The notes under the pieces were generated by a model that was not told the DNA's origin, made no database searches, and worked only from the letters and a program-made list of their open reading frames with translations. Shown here piece after piece: positions 17,032 through 23,934 of a stretch of 33,826 nucleotides of DNA. Made by a program: the position numbers and the translations under genes. Within the stretch, counting starts at the first letter, position 1; every line of letters begins with the position of its first letter. Source of the stretch: Sandaracinaceae bacterium. GTDB taxonomy: Bacteria; Myxococcota_A; Polyangia; Polyangiales; Sandaracinaceae. The stretch lies in NCBI GenBank assembly GCA_019637095.1, contig JAHBWG010000093.1, positions 1-33,826 of the forward strand, in the 5' to 3' direction.

Positions 17032-17060
17032 TTCTCGGGCGCCCCGAGCTCGGGTACGCT
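17032..17060 (+). promoter_or_regulatory. Candidate promoter and palindromic operator of the hybrid kinase gene
   Basis: TTCTCG (17032-17037), 17-bp spacer and TACGCT (17055-17060) form a weak promoter-like pair. The spacer contains CCCGAGCTCGGG (17043-17054), a perfect 12-bp palindrome directly abutting the second box. In GC-rich DNA such palindromes also arise by chance. The remainder of the 138-bp divergent interval (16969-17106) shows only the GGAGGGG ribosome-binding site at 17092-17098. Confidence 0.25.
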
Positions 17061-17106
17061 TGCGCTCGGCCCGCAGGAGGCCGCACGAGCCGGAGGGGCT
17101 CCTCGC

Positions 17107-19116
17107 ATGGGGGAAGGCGACGAGGACGGTCGAGCACGACTCGAGCGCGAGAACGCGCGGCTGCGCCGCCGCGTCGCCGAGCTCGAGCGGAAGGTGAACC
17201 GGGTCGAGGACGCGTCGGCGGAGCTCGGCGCCCCGTTCGCCGAGCGCATCGCGCTCTGGCAGGAGGCCGAGCGGATCGCGCACGTCGGCACGTGGCTCTG
17301 GAACCTCCAGACCGACGAGGTGCGCTGGTCGGAGGAGCTCTTCCACATCCTCGGGTACGACCCGGCGCGCGACGCCGCGAGCACCGAGGCGTTCTTCGCC
17401 CGCGTCCACCCGGACGATCGCGCGCGCGTCTCGAGCGCCTCCGAGCGCGCGCTCGGCGCGAGCGTCGCCGAGCAGGTGGACTACCGCGTGCTCTGGCCCG
17501 ACGGCACCGTCCGCCACGTCAGCATGGACGCGGCGATGATCTACGACGAGGCCGGCGCGCTCGCCCGCGTCGTCGGCACGATCCACGACCTCACGGACCA
17601 GCACGACACGCTCGCGGCGCTGCGCGCCGGCGAGCAGATGCTCGACGAGGTCGCGCGCGCGGTCGGCGTCGGCTGGTTCCGCTACGACGTCGCGAGCCAG
17701 GAGCTCAGCGGCTCGCTCGAGCAGGTGCTCGGGATCTCACACGGTGGCGCGATCGACCTGGCCGAGGTCGCCGGGCGACTGCTGCCCGCCGACCGGATGC
17801 GAGCGCTCGTGAAGTGGCAGCAGCTCCGCGCCGGTCAGCCGTCGTCGCCGCTCCAGGTGTCGGTCGCGGGGACGGGGGGCCGGATGCGCCACCTCGAGGT
17901 GGTGCCGCAGGTCGAGGCGGACGCGTCCGGCCCCGTACGCGTGCGCGGCGTCGTGATCGACGTGACCGAGCGGGTCGAGCTCGAGCGGCGCCTGCGCCAG
18001 ACCGAGAAGATGGAGGTCCTCGGCCAGGTGACCGCGGGCGTCGCGCACGACTTCAACAACCTCCTGACGATCATCCTCTGCAACGTCGAGCGGCTCCCGC
18101 GGCAGGGGCGCGAGGAGGCGGTCGACTACATCGTGGGCGCGGCGCAGTCGGCCGCGCAGCTGACGCGGCGGCTCCTCGCGTTCGGTCGCCAGGCGGTCGT
18201 CGAGCCGGTCGACGTCGACGTGGTCGGCGCGACCGAGGAGTGCCTCGCCATCGTGGGCCGCGCGTTCGAGGATCACATCGTGATCGAGCACCAGCCCAGC
18301 GACGTCGCCGCGATCGTGCGGGCCGACCCTGGACAACTGCAACAGATCTTGCTCAACCTCGTCCTCAACGCCCGCGACGCGATGCGCGCGCGGGGCGGCA
18401 CGCTGACGATCCGCTCCTCGCGGAGCGAGGTCGGGCCCGAGCGCGCGGCGGCCCTCGAGGTGACGCCGGGCTCGTTCGTGGAGCTGACGGTGGCGGACAC
18501 GGGCGTCGGGATGGAGCCCGCGGTGCTCGAGCGGATCTTCGAGCCGTTCTTCACCACCAAGGAGCCGGGCAAGGGGACCGGCCTCGGGCTCGCGACGGTG
18601 TTCGGCGCCGTCCGGCAGAGCGGCGGGGGGATCGAGGTGAGCTCGGAGCCCGGGGTCGGCACCACCTTCCGCGTCCTGCTCCCGGTCGGACCCGGCGTGC
18701 CCGCCGTCAGCCCCGCCCCCTCGGTGGCGGCGATCGCCCCGCGGCGGATCTTGCTGGTGGAGGACGAGCCCGACGTCGCGACCTCGCTCGCGCGGATGCT
18801 GCGCGGGCACGGCCACGACGTGACGGCGTGCACGACGCCCTCGAGCGGGATCGCGGCGTGGCGGCGCTCGGGAGGCTTCGAGCTGCTCATCACCGACTAC
18901 CTCATGCCCGAGATGACGGGGCTCGAGCTGACGGAGCGCCTGCGCACGGACGCGCCGAGCCTGCCGGTGCTCGTGCTGTCGGGCTGGGGCTATCAGGCGG
19001 GCGCGGTCACGAGCGTGGAGAACGCCTTCGCGCTGTCGAAGCCGTTCAGCGGCGACGAGCTCCTGCGCGCGATCGGCCGGGCGACGGGGGCGAGCACGCC
19101 GGCGGTCCGAACGTGA
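17107..19116 (+). CDS. Hybrid sensor histidine kinase: two PAS, kinase core, receiver
   Basis: A 669-residue cytoplasmic signalling protein without membrane segments. Residues 8-35 are a coiled coil, about 55-165 a PAS domain with a PAC-like end ([24 protein letters not shown]), and about 175-290 a second PAS. The HisKA region has [11 protein letters not shown] with phospho-acceptor His314, followed by the ATPase boxes [16 protein letters not shown] and [11 protein letters not shown]. The receiver (about 548-665) has VEDEPDV, the phospho-acceptor Asp597 in [13 protein letters not shown] and Lys in LSKPFSG. All catalytic residues are present. The start is ATG 17107, with GGAGGGG 8 nt upstream. 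No separate response regulator is adjacent. It is divergent from the acetyl-CoA operon, so control of that operon is a reasonable guess without direct evidence. Confidence 0.95.
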   Translation: MGEGDEDGRARLERENARLRRRVAELERKVNRVEDASAELGAPFAERIALWQEAERIAHVGTWLWNLQTDEVRWSEELFHILGYDPARDAASTEAFFARVHPDDRARVSSASERALGASVAEQVDYRVLWPDGTVRHVSMDAAMIYDEAGALARVVGTIHDLTDQHDTLAALRAGEQMLDEVARAVGVGWFRYDVASQELSGSLEQVLGISHGGAIDLAEVAGRLLPADRMRALVKWQQLRAGQPSSPLQVSVAGTGGRMRHLEVVPQVEADASGPVRVRGVVIDVTERVELERRLRQTEKMEVLGQVTAGVAHDFNNLLTIILCNVERLPRQGREEAVDYIVGAAQSAAQLTRRLLAFGRQAVVEPVDVDVVGATEECLAIVGRAFEDHIVIEHQPSDVAAIVRADPGQLQQILLNLVLNARDAMRARGGTLTIRSSRSEVGPERAAALEVTPGSFVELTVADTGVGMEPAVLERIFEPFFTTKEPGKGTGLGLATVFGAVRQSGGGIEVSSEPGVGTTFRVLLPVGPGVPAVSPAPSVAAIAPRRILLVEDEPDVATSLARMLRGHGHDVTACTTPSSGIAAWRRSGGFELLITDYLMPEMTGLELTERLRTDAPSLPVLVLSGWGYQAGAVTSVENAFALSKPFSGDELLRAIGRATGASTPAVRT

Positions 19117-19120
19117 CGAA

Positions 19121-19150
19121 GCCGCGGCGCGCTCCGTGAGCGGCCGCGGC
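19121..19150. terminator. Possible hairpin between convergent kinase and infA genes
   Basis: GCCGCGGC occurs at 19121-19128 and again at 19143-19150. The element is self-complementary, so the two copies can form an 8-bp stem with a 14-nt loop, located just after the kinase stop and before the infA stop. There is no T-tract, so this would not be a classical intrinsic terminator. Confidence 0.28.
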
Positions 19151-19171
19151 CCGAGGGACCTGAGCCCGCGC

Positions 19172-19465
19172 CTACTTGGTGCGGTAGACGATCATGCCGT
19201 GCGCCAGATCGTACGGCGAGAGCGCCACGGTCACGCGATCGCCGAGGATCACGCGGATGCGATACTTGCGCATCCGACCGCAGAGCTTGGCGCGGACCGT
19301 CGGGCCCGCGTCGGTCTCGACCTCGAACTGGCCGCCCGCGAACACGTTCGTCACGGTGCCCTCGAGCTTGACGTGATCGGAGCGCTCGTCGTCGCCCTCG
19401 TCCTCGAAGTCCTCGAAGGACCTCCTCCGCTTACCGCCCGGTCGGCCTCCGCCTCGTTTCGCCAC
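19172..19465 (-). CDS. infA: Translation initiation factor IF-1 with N-terminal extension
   Basis: IF-1 binds the A site of the 30S subunit during initiation. The 97-residue product carries the complete S1-like OB core from about residue 31: HVKLEGTVTNVFAGGQFEVE, LCGRMRKYRIRVILGDRVTV, then LSPYDLAHGMIVYRTK. Normal IF-1 is about 72 residues; the extra N-terminal 25-30 residues are a Gly/Arg/Lys-rich stretch followed by an acidic one (FEDFEDEGDDER). GTG at 19465 is preferred because MAK-type N-termini are usual and GAAGAGGAC lies about 7 nt upstream. A core-only start is the alternative. It is not in the usual ribosomal-protein context here, which suggests that this may be one of several infA copies. 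Confidence 0.92.
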   Translation of the reverse strand: MAKRGGGRPGGKRRRSFEDFEDEGDDERSDHVKLEGTVTNVFAGGQFEVETDAGPTVRAKLCGRMRKYRIRVILGDRVTVALSPYDLAHGMIVYRTK

Positions 19466-19578
19466 GCGTCGTCCTCTTCGATCAGGTCCTCGGGGAGCCT
19501 CGGCCGCGCCGGGGCCCTCGTTCGTTCTGGTGTCTCGTCCCGCACCCCCGGACGCGCCGGAGGGGCCGAGACCGGGAG

Positions 19579-19607
19579 GGTATAAGCGTCAGCCGCTCGA
19601 CTCGCAA
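19579..19607 (-). promoter_or_regulatory. Candidate sigma-70-type promoter for infA
   Basis: On the minus strand TTGCGA (19607-19602), a 17-bp spacer and TATACC (19584-19579). The -35 lies inside the end of the glycerophosphodiesterase gene. Transcription would start near 19572 and give a 5' leader of roughly 105 nt. The leader contains a bulged C4/G4 hairpin around 19541-19565. The rest of 19466-19588 shows nothing else. Confidence 0.42.
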
Positions 19608-20272
19608 GCCCGCCGCGCGGCGGGGACGTCGTCGGTCACCAGACCGTCGACGCCCATCCGCGCGAGGTCACGGGCCCGCGCGGGATCGTTCACCGTCCAG
19701 ACGTTCACGAACCACCCGCGCGCGTGCCAGCGCGCCACGCTGGGCGCGTCGACCGCCTCGTGGTGCGGGTGGACCCCCGCCACGTCGGCGAAGGCCGACG
19801 GGGCGAGCGCGGCCTCGCGGTCGAACAAGAGGGCGCACGCGACGCTCGGGAGCGCCTCGCGGACGGCGGTGAGCGCCGCGGGGTCGAAGCTCGAGACGAC
19901 CACGCGCTCCCGCTCCGCCGGCCGGCGCCGCGCGAGCACGCCGGCGCACGCCGCGGCGCCCGCCTTGACCTCCACGTTCACCCGCAGCCCCGCGCCGAGC
20001 AAGAGGTCGAGCGCGTCGTCGAGGGTGGGGATCGGGGCGCCGCCGACCGCGGGGAGCTCGCGGCGGAGCAGCGCGTCGAGCGCCCGCGCGTCCCCGGCGA
20101 GCCGCCGCAGGTCGTGATCGTGGAACACGACCACGGCGCCGTCCCGCGTCGCGCGCACGTCGAGCTCGACGCCGTCGGCTCGAACGCCGATGGCGGCCTC
20201 GAAGGCCGCCATCGTGTTCTCCACCTCGCGGTGGTGGGCCCCGCGATGGGCCCAGAGGAGCGGTCGGCGCAA
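19589..20272 (-). CDS. Glycerophosphodiester phosphodiesterase family protein
   Basis: Hydrolyses glycerophosphodiesters to glycerol-3-phosphate and an alcohol. With the TTG start the product is 227 residues. The GDPD core motifs are all present: His9-Arg10 in AHRG, Glu18-Asn19 in EVENT, Glu36/Asp38 in GVELDV for the metal, and catalytic His51 in VFHDHDL. Later strands VNVEVK, VVVSSFD and the C-terminal VNVWTVNDPARARDLARMGVDGLVTDD match UgpQ-type enzymes. No signal peptide is seen, so it should be cytoplasmic. The start is uncertain: TTG 20272 lies 5 nt after the protease stop, while GTG 20305 would overlap the protease by 28 nt. Either way it is coupled to the upstream gene, which is an odd pairing of a cytoplasmic enzyme with an exported protease. 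Confidence 0.85.
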   Translation of the reverse strand: MRRPLLWAHRGAHHREVENTMAAFEAAIGVRADGVELDVRATRDGAVVVFHDHDLRRLAGDARALDALLRRELPAVGGAPIPTLDDALDLLLGAGLRVNVEVKAGAAACAGVLARRRPAERERVVVSSFDPAALTAVREALPSVACALLFDREAALAPSAFADVAGVHPHHEAVDAPSVARWHARGWFVNVWTVNDPARARDLARMGVDGLVTDDVPAARRACESSG

Positions 20273-20277
20273 GGCCC

Positions 20278-22134
20278 TCAGCGCGTCGAGGCGCGCAGCC
20301 GCCACGCGTCGAGGGTGCCCGTGTCGCCCGACGCGCCGTCCGTGACGGTGAGCGTCCAGGTCCCGCGCAGGTCCTCGCCGACGAAGCCGGGGACCTCGAA
20401 GCTGCGCTCGATGCGCGAGGTGCTGCTCGGGTCCTCGGTCAGCAGCACGAACTCGCGGCCGCTCGGCCCGCGCAGGCGCAGGGTGAGCTCGTACGGGAAC
20501 GAGTGGGTGATCTCCACGTCGACGTGGAGCGACTGGAGCTGGCCGGCGTCCGTCACCTCGATCCGGCTCTCGAGCGAGCCCGCGTCGGGGATCGCGCGGC
20601 CGGTCTCGCCCTCGTAGGTGCGCGCGGTGATCGCGCCGCCGCAGTCGGTGGTGCAGCGCGTGATGTCGAGGCTCCACACGTTCAGCGTGCCGGTGTCCTG
20701 GCGCGCGTTGTCGACGACGACGAGCTCGTAGACCCCGGCCGCGTCGGTGCCGTTGAAGTCGGCGACGGTGAAGGTCTGCTGGAGGTCGTCGGCGCTGCCG
20801 CCCTGGCGGTCGATGAGGGTCACGCGCGTCGCGCCGCGCACGAGGTAGACGCTCAGGTCGCCGCGGTAGGTGTGGGTGATGTCCACGGTGACGGCGAGCG
20901 AGGAGATGTTGCCGCCCTCGGTGACCGTGATCATGCCGCTGACCCCGCGCGGGTCGTTGTCCGGGATCGGCCGGCGCGTGTCGTCGACGAGGCTGTCACC
21001 GGGGTCGAGGCAGGCGCGGTCGCTCGCGCAGTCGGAGTCGTCGCAGTCGGTCTGGCCGTCGCGGTCGTTGTCGACCCCGTCGTTGCAGACCTCGGTGAGC
21101 ATGACGGTAGGCAGGCCGGCCACGTACGCGGTGAGCTGCTCGGTCGTGTAGCGGTAGCTGATCCAGCCGTAGCCGTCGCCGCGCGGGTTCGCCGAGCCCC
21201 AGCTCCCGGTGCCCCAGGAGTTCTTGAAGAGGAAGAACCCGCGCTCCATCACCGGGTTGCCCGAGGCGTCGAGCTCCGGGTTGCCCTCGCCGTCGACGCG
21301 CGCGACCTCGAGCTCGTCGTCCCAGCCGACGATCAGGAAGCTGTGGCCGGCGCGGCGATCGCCGCTCGAGTCCTCGATGTCGGCCGCGTTCGGAGCGAGC
21401 ACGTAACCTTGACGCCGGTACTCGGGGTTGGTGCGCAGCCGCGAGCGGCCGTGGTTCCACGACTGGTAGAAGAAGTCGCCGCCGACCACGACGGGGGTGC
21501 GCGTCGAGAGCATGTGGCCCTGGAGCGAGCGCACGCTCGGGTTGATCCACTGGCCGCGCGGCAGGCGCCAGCGCATCGCCGCGAGGGCGGCCGGCGGCGG
21601 GTCGCCGTTGGTCCAGCAGCGGACCGGGCGGCCGTCGCCCGTGCACTCGGGGTCGTTCGACGTGTTCCACGGCGTCGTCTGGTACGGCCAGTCGGTCTCC
21701 TCGACGATCCCGAAGCGGTTGATCGCCTGGAGGTTCATCTGCGCGCTCGAGCCCTCGGTGTTCTGGAAAGCGCGCTGCTCGACCTTGCTCGACCACTGGA
21801 GGAACTGCTCCGAGAAGTCGGGGTTCGTGAGGCTGCCCTCGCGGATGTAGAGCGACTCCATCAGCGCGGTCGTCGAGAAGATGGAGCACGTGCCGCGGCT
21901 GCCTTGCGAGCGCACGGGGCTCTGCGCCGCGACCATGTCGAACTGGCGCGGGTACGTCTCGTCGGCCTTGCCGTCCTCGGGCAGGCCGCGGCCGCGGTCC
22001 GCCGGCGCGTCGGCGAGCAGGGCGTCGAGGTCCGAGACCGGGTCGTCGCCCTCGTCGACGGAGGGGACGTCGGCGGCGCAGCCGCCGAGGGTGAGCAGGA
22101 CGGCGAAGCCGATGGCGCGAGTCGAGATCCTCAT
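20278..22134 (-). CDS. Papain-like (C1) protease lipoprotein with two P domains
   Basis: A 618-residue secreted lipoprotein. The signal peptide ends in LTLGGC, so Cys19 is the lipidation site. Residues about 61-345 are a C1-type cysteine protease: oxyanion Gln78 and catalytic Cys83 in VRSQGSRGTCSIFST, catalytic His264 in AGHSFLIVGWDD and Asn305 in FKNSWGTG. A short Cys/Asp-rich spacer at 350-369 (CNDGVDNDRDGQTDC) resembles calcium-binding-type segments common in myxobacterial exoproteins. Two proprotein-convertase P-like domains follow at about 381-492 and 512-617, each with the IPD motif, an ITHT/ITHS strand and a GTLxxW end. ATG 22134 is chosen over GTG 22152 because TATCGT sits 6 nt before it. 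It likely degrades prey or extracellular protein at the outer membrane; the target is not known. Confidence 0.9.
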   Translation of the reverse strand: MRISTRAIGFAVLLTLGGCAADVPSVDEGDDPVSDLDALLADAPADRGRGLPEDGKADETYPRQFDMVAAQSPVRSQGSRGTCSIFSTTALMESLYIREGSLTNPDFSEQFLQWSSKVEQRAFQNTEGSSAQMNLQAINRFGIVEETDWPYQTTPWNTSNDPECTGDGRPVRCWTNGDPPPAALAAMRWRLPRGQWINPSVRSLQGHMLSTRTPVVVGGDFFYQSWNHGRSRLRTNPEYRRQGYVLAPNAADIEDSSGDRRAGHSFLIVGWDDELEVARVDGEGNPELDASGNPVMERGFFLFKNSWGTGSWGSANPRGDGYGWISYRYTTEQLTAYVAGLPTVMLTEVCNDGVDNDRDGQTDCDDSDCASDRACLDPGDSLVDDTRRPIPDNDPRGVSGMITVTEGGNISSLAVTVDITHTYRGDLSVYLVRGATRVTLIDRQGGSADDLQQTFTVADFNGTDAAGVYELVVVDNARQDTGTLNVWSLDITRCTTDCGGAITARTYEGETGRAIPDAGSLESRIEVTDAGQLQSLHVDVEITHSFPYELTLRLRGPSGREFVLLTEDPSSTSRIERSFEVPGFVGEDLRGTWTLTVTDGASGDTGTLDAWRLRASTR

Positions 22135-22140
22135 GCGGCG

Positions 22141-22146
22141 ACGATA
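22141..22146 (-). promoter_or_regulatory. Candidate leaderless -10 (TATCGT) of the protease gene
   Basis: On the minus strand TATCGT lies 6 nt before ATG 22134, with no Shine-Dalgarno between. The remaining divergent-free gap to 22212 shows nothing further. Confidence 0.38.
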
Positions 22147-22212
22147 GCGCACTCCGCGTGCCAGGGTGGAGGCACGTCCGATCCAGGGGCGCGAGCCCCG
22201 GAGGTGGCTGCT

Positions 22213-23049
22213 TCACTCGCCACCCCAGGACACCCGATAGGCTCCACCGATGGCCGGTGCGCCCGCGAACGTGGCGCGGAGCGCGAAGCCCATCGCCATC
22301 CCGCGATCGACGGTGACGTCGAGGCCCGCCTCGAGGCCCGCGCCGAAGAGCCCCGCCTCGATCGTCTCGGTCCCGAGGCCCCCGAGCCGCGCCTCGCGCA
22401 CCTCGAGGTCGACCCAGGCGACCCCGACCGAGCCCGTGGCGACGAGGTACGGCGTGACCGGCCCGAGCGGCAGCTGCAGGCCGATCGCGAGCTCCGCGCG
22501 CAGGAAGAAGACGGAGCGGGGCGCGAACGTGAAGCCGTCGGCGCCCTGCGCCGCGAGCCCGTCCGCCTCCGCGAGCTGGCCCCCGCCGAGGCCGAAGCGC
22601 AGCTCCGGGCCCCGCAGGAACCCACCGGCGCGCATCCCGAGGTGCAGCGACGCGCCCCCCGTGAACACCTCGCGGAGCCGTTCGCGGCCGCTCCAGTCGG
22701 CGCCGAGGGCCAACCCACCGAGCGCCTCGACGCGCGGGCGCCCGAAGCGCAGGTCGAGGCCCGAGAGGTCCATCCCCTCGAGGTGCAGGGAGAGCCCACC
22801 CCAGAGCTCGGGGTCGGAGCCGGACGTGCTCGCCGGCGCCGGCGTCGCGACCGGCGCGTCGTAGACGACCGGCGTCGGCGCGACGCGCGCGTCGTGCTCG
22901 GGCCGCACGATCACGACGGCCGGCGCATCCGGGCGCGCCGGCGGCGGCGCCTCGAGCTCGGCCTCGAGCTCGATCGTGAGGGTCTGCGCGCGGGCCGCAG
23001 GCGCGAAGAGGAGCGAAGCGAGGGCGAAGCAGGCGGCGAGACGTTGCAT
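22213..23049 (-). CDS. Outer-membrane beta-barrel-like protein
   Basis: A 278-residue protein with a cleavable signal peptide (residues 1-21, cut near ARAQ), an Ala/Pro/Val-rich, probably disordered stretch to about residue 80, and then a series of alternating amphipathic strands rich in Gly and Leu (for example WGGLSLHLEGMDLSGLDLRF, TPYLVATGSVGVAWVDLEV, GMAMGFALRATFAG). This pattern fits a small outer-membrane barrel like those seen throughout myxobacteria. No enzymatic motif is present. ATG 23049 has a good GGAGGT sequence 7 nt upstream, so unlike several neighbours it is not leaderless. Function is unknown. Confidence 0.7.
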   Translation of the reverse strand: MQRLAACFALASLLFAPAARAQTLTIELEAELEAPPPARPDAPAVVIVRPEHDARVAPTPVVYDAPVATPAPASTSGSDPELWGGLSLHLEGMDLSGLDLRFGRPRVEALGGLALGADWSGRERLREVFTGGASLHLGMRAGGFLRGPELRFGLGGGQLAEADGLAAQGADGFTFAPRSVFFLRAELAIGLQLPLGPVTPYLVATGSVGVAWVDLEVREARLGGLGTETIEAGLFGAGLEAGLDVTVDRGMAMGFALRATFAGAPAIGGAYRVSWGGE

Positions 23050-23085
23050 GGGCGTGACCTCCGCGCGCCCAACGCGGCCGGCGGC

Positions 23086-23112
23086 CCGCGCTTACACCCC
23101 CGTGTTGCGCGG
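23086..23112. promoter_or_regulatory. Inverted repeat in the OMP / 2TM divergent interval
   Basis: CCGCGC TT ACAC, loop CCCC, GTGT T GCGCGG gives 10 base pairs around one small internal loop. The right arm contains the TTGCGC that serves as the -35 candidate of the following gene, so a protein bound here would block RNA polymerase. A role is inferred from position only. Confidence 0.38.
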
Positions 23113-23133
23113 ACCCGGCTCGTTGCATAGATC
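23105..23133 (+). promoter_or_regulatory. Candidate leaderless promoter of the 2TM-type gene
   Basis: TTGCGC (23105-23110), a 17-bp spacer and TAGATC (23128-23133), with the GTG start 6 nt further at 23140. There is no Shine-Dalgarno. Confidence 0.42.
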
Positions 23134-23139
23134 CGCCCG

Positions 23140-23934
23140 GTGACCCGCCAGTACAGCGACGAGGAGGTCGAGGCGATCTTCCGCCGCGCGCTGGAGCGCC
23201 AAGCCGGGGAGGCGGACGGATACGGGCACGACGAGCTGGTCGCCGCCGCGCGCGAGGTCGGGCTCTCGGACGCGCAGATCGAGCGCGCGGTCGGCGAGCT
23301 CGAGGAGCAGCGCGGCGAGACGGCGCTGCGCGCGCGGGTCGTGCGCCGGCAGCGCGAGCGCTGGGTGCGCCACCTCGCGACCTACGTCGTCGTGATCGGC
23401 GGGGTGCTCGGCCTGCACGCGCTCGGGCTGATCGGCCCGGTGGCGATCTGGGCGGCGTTCGTCTGGGGGATGGGCCTCGCGCTCCACACGTTCTCGACGC
23501 TGCGAGGGCCGAGCGAGCAGGCGTACGCGAAGGAGCGCAAGCGTCAGAACCGCAAGGAGCGACGCGCCGCGGCGGCGCGCGCGCGCGAGGAGGCGCGGCG
23601 GCGCATCGAGGAGGCCGCGCGGGCGCGCAAGGGCACGGGCGACGAGCTCGAGCGCGTGATCGAGGAGGGCGTGACGCTCTTGCTCGGGATGGCCGCCAAG
23701 AAGCTGCGCGAGGCCAACCAGGAGATGAGCCGGCCGCCGCCGCCGCCGACCGCGTTCGACGAGTTCGTGACGGCGAAGAAGACGGGCGCCGCGCCGAGCG
23801 CCCGCCGCGACCCGATCGTCACGCCGCCCAAGCCGCGCGCGCCGATCGAGGCGCGAGTCGAGCTCGATCCCGAGGCCGACGAGCTGCCCGCGCCGACGAC
23901 CGGGCGCTCGCGTCAGCGCGGGCGCGAGAGCTGA
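23140..23934 (+). CDS. 2TM-domain-like membrane protein with basic coiled coil
   Basis: A 264-residue protein. Residues 5-55 form a short helical module (YSDEEVEAIFRRALERQ, GLSDAQIERAVGEL) that often precedes 2TM domains. Two membrane helices at about 79-96 and 99-117 are separated by a tight turn. A strongly basic, Ala/Arg/Glu-rich helix follows at 125-165 and a disordered Pro-rich tail from about 200. It resembles 2TM-domain proteins of unknown role in signalling genes of many bacteria. The GTG start is at 23140. Its last 22 bp overlap the end of the convergent kinase gene (stop at 23913), an unusual tail-to-tail overlap. Confidence 0.7.
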   Translation: MTRQYSDEEVEAIFRRALERQAGEADGYGHDELVAAAREVGLSDAQIERAVGELEEQRGETALRARVVRRQRERWVRHLATYVVVIGGVLGLHALGLIGPVAIWAAFVWGMGLALHTFSTLRGPSEQAYAKERKRQNRKERRAAAARAREEARRRIEEAARARKGTGDELERVIEEGVTLLLGMAAKKLREANQEMSRPPPPPTAFDEFVTAKKTGAAPSARRDPIVTPPKPRAPIEARVELDPEADELPAPTTGRSRQRGRES

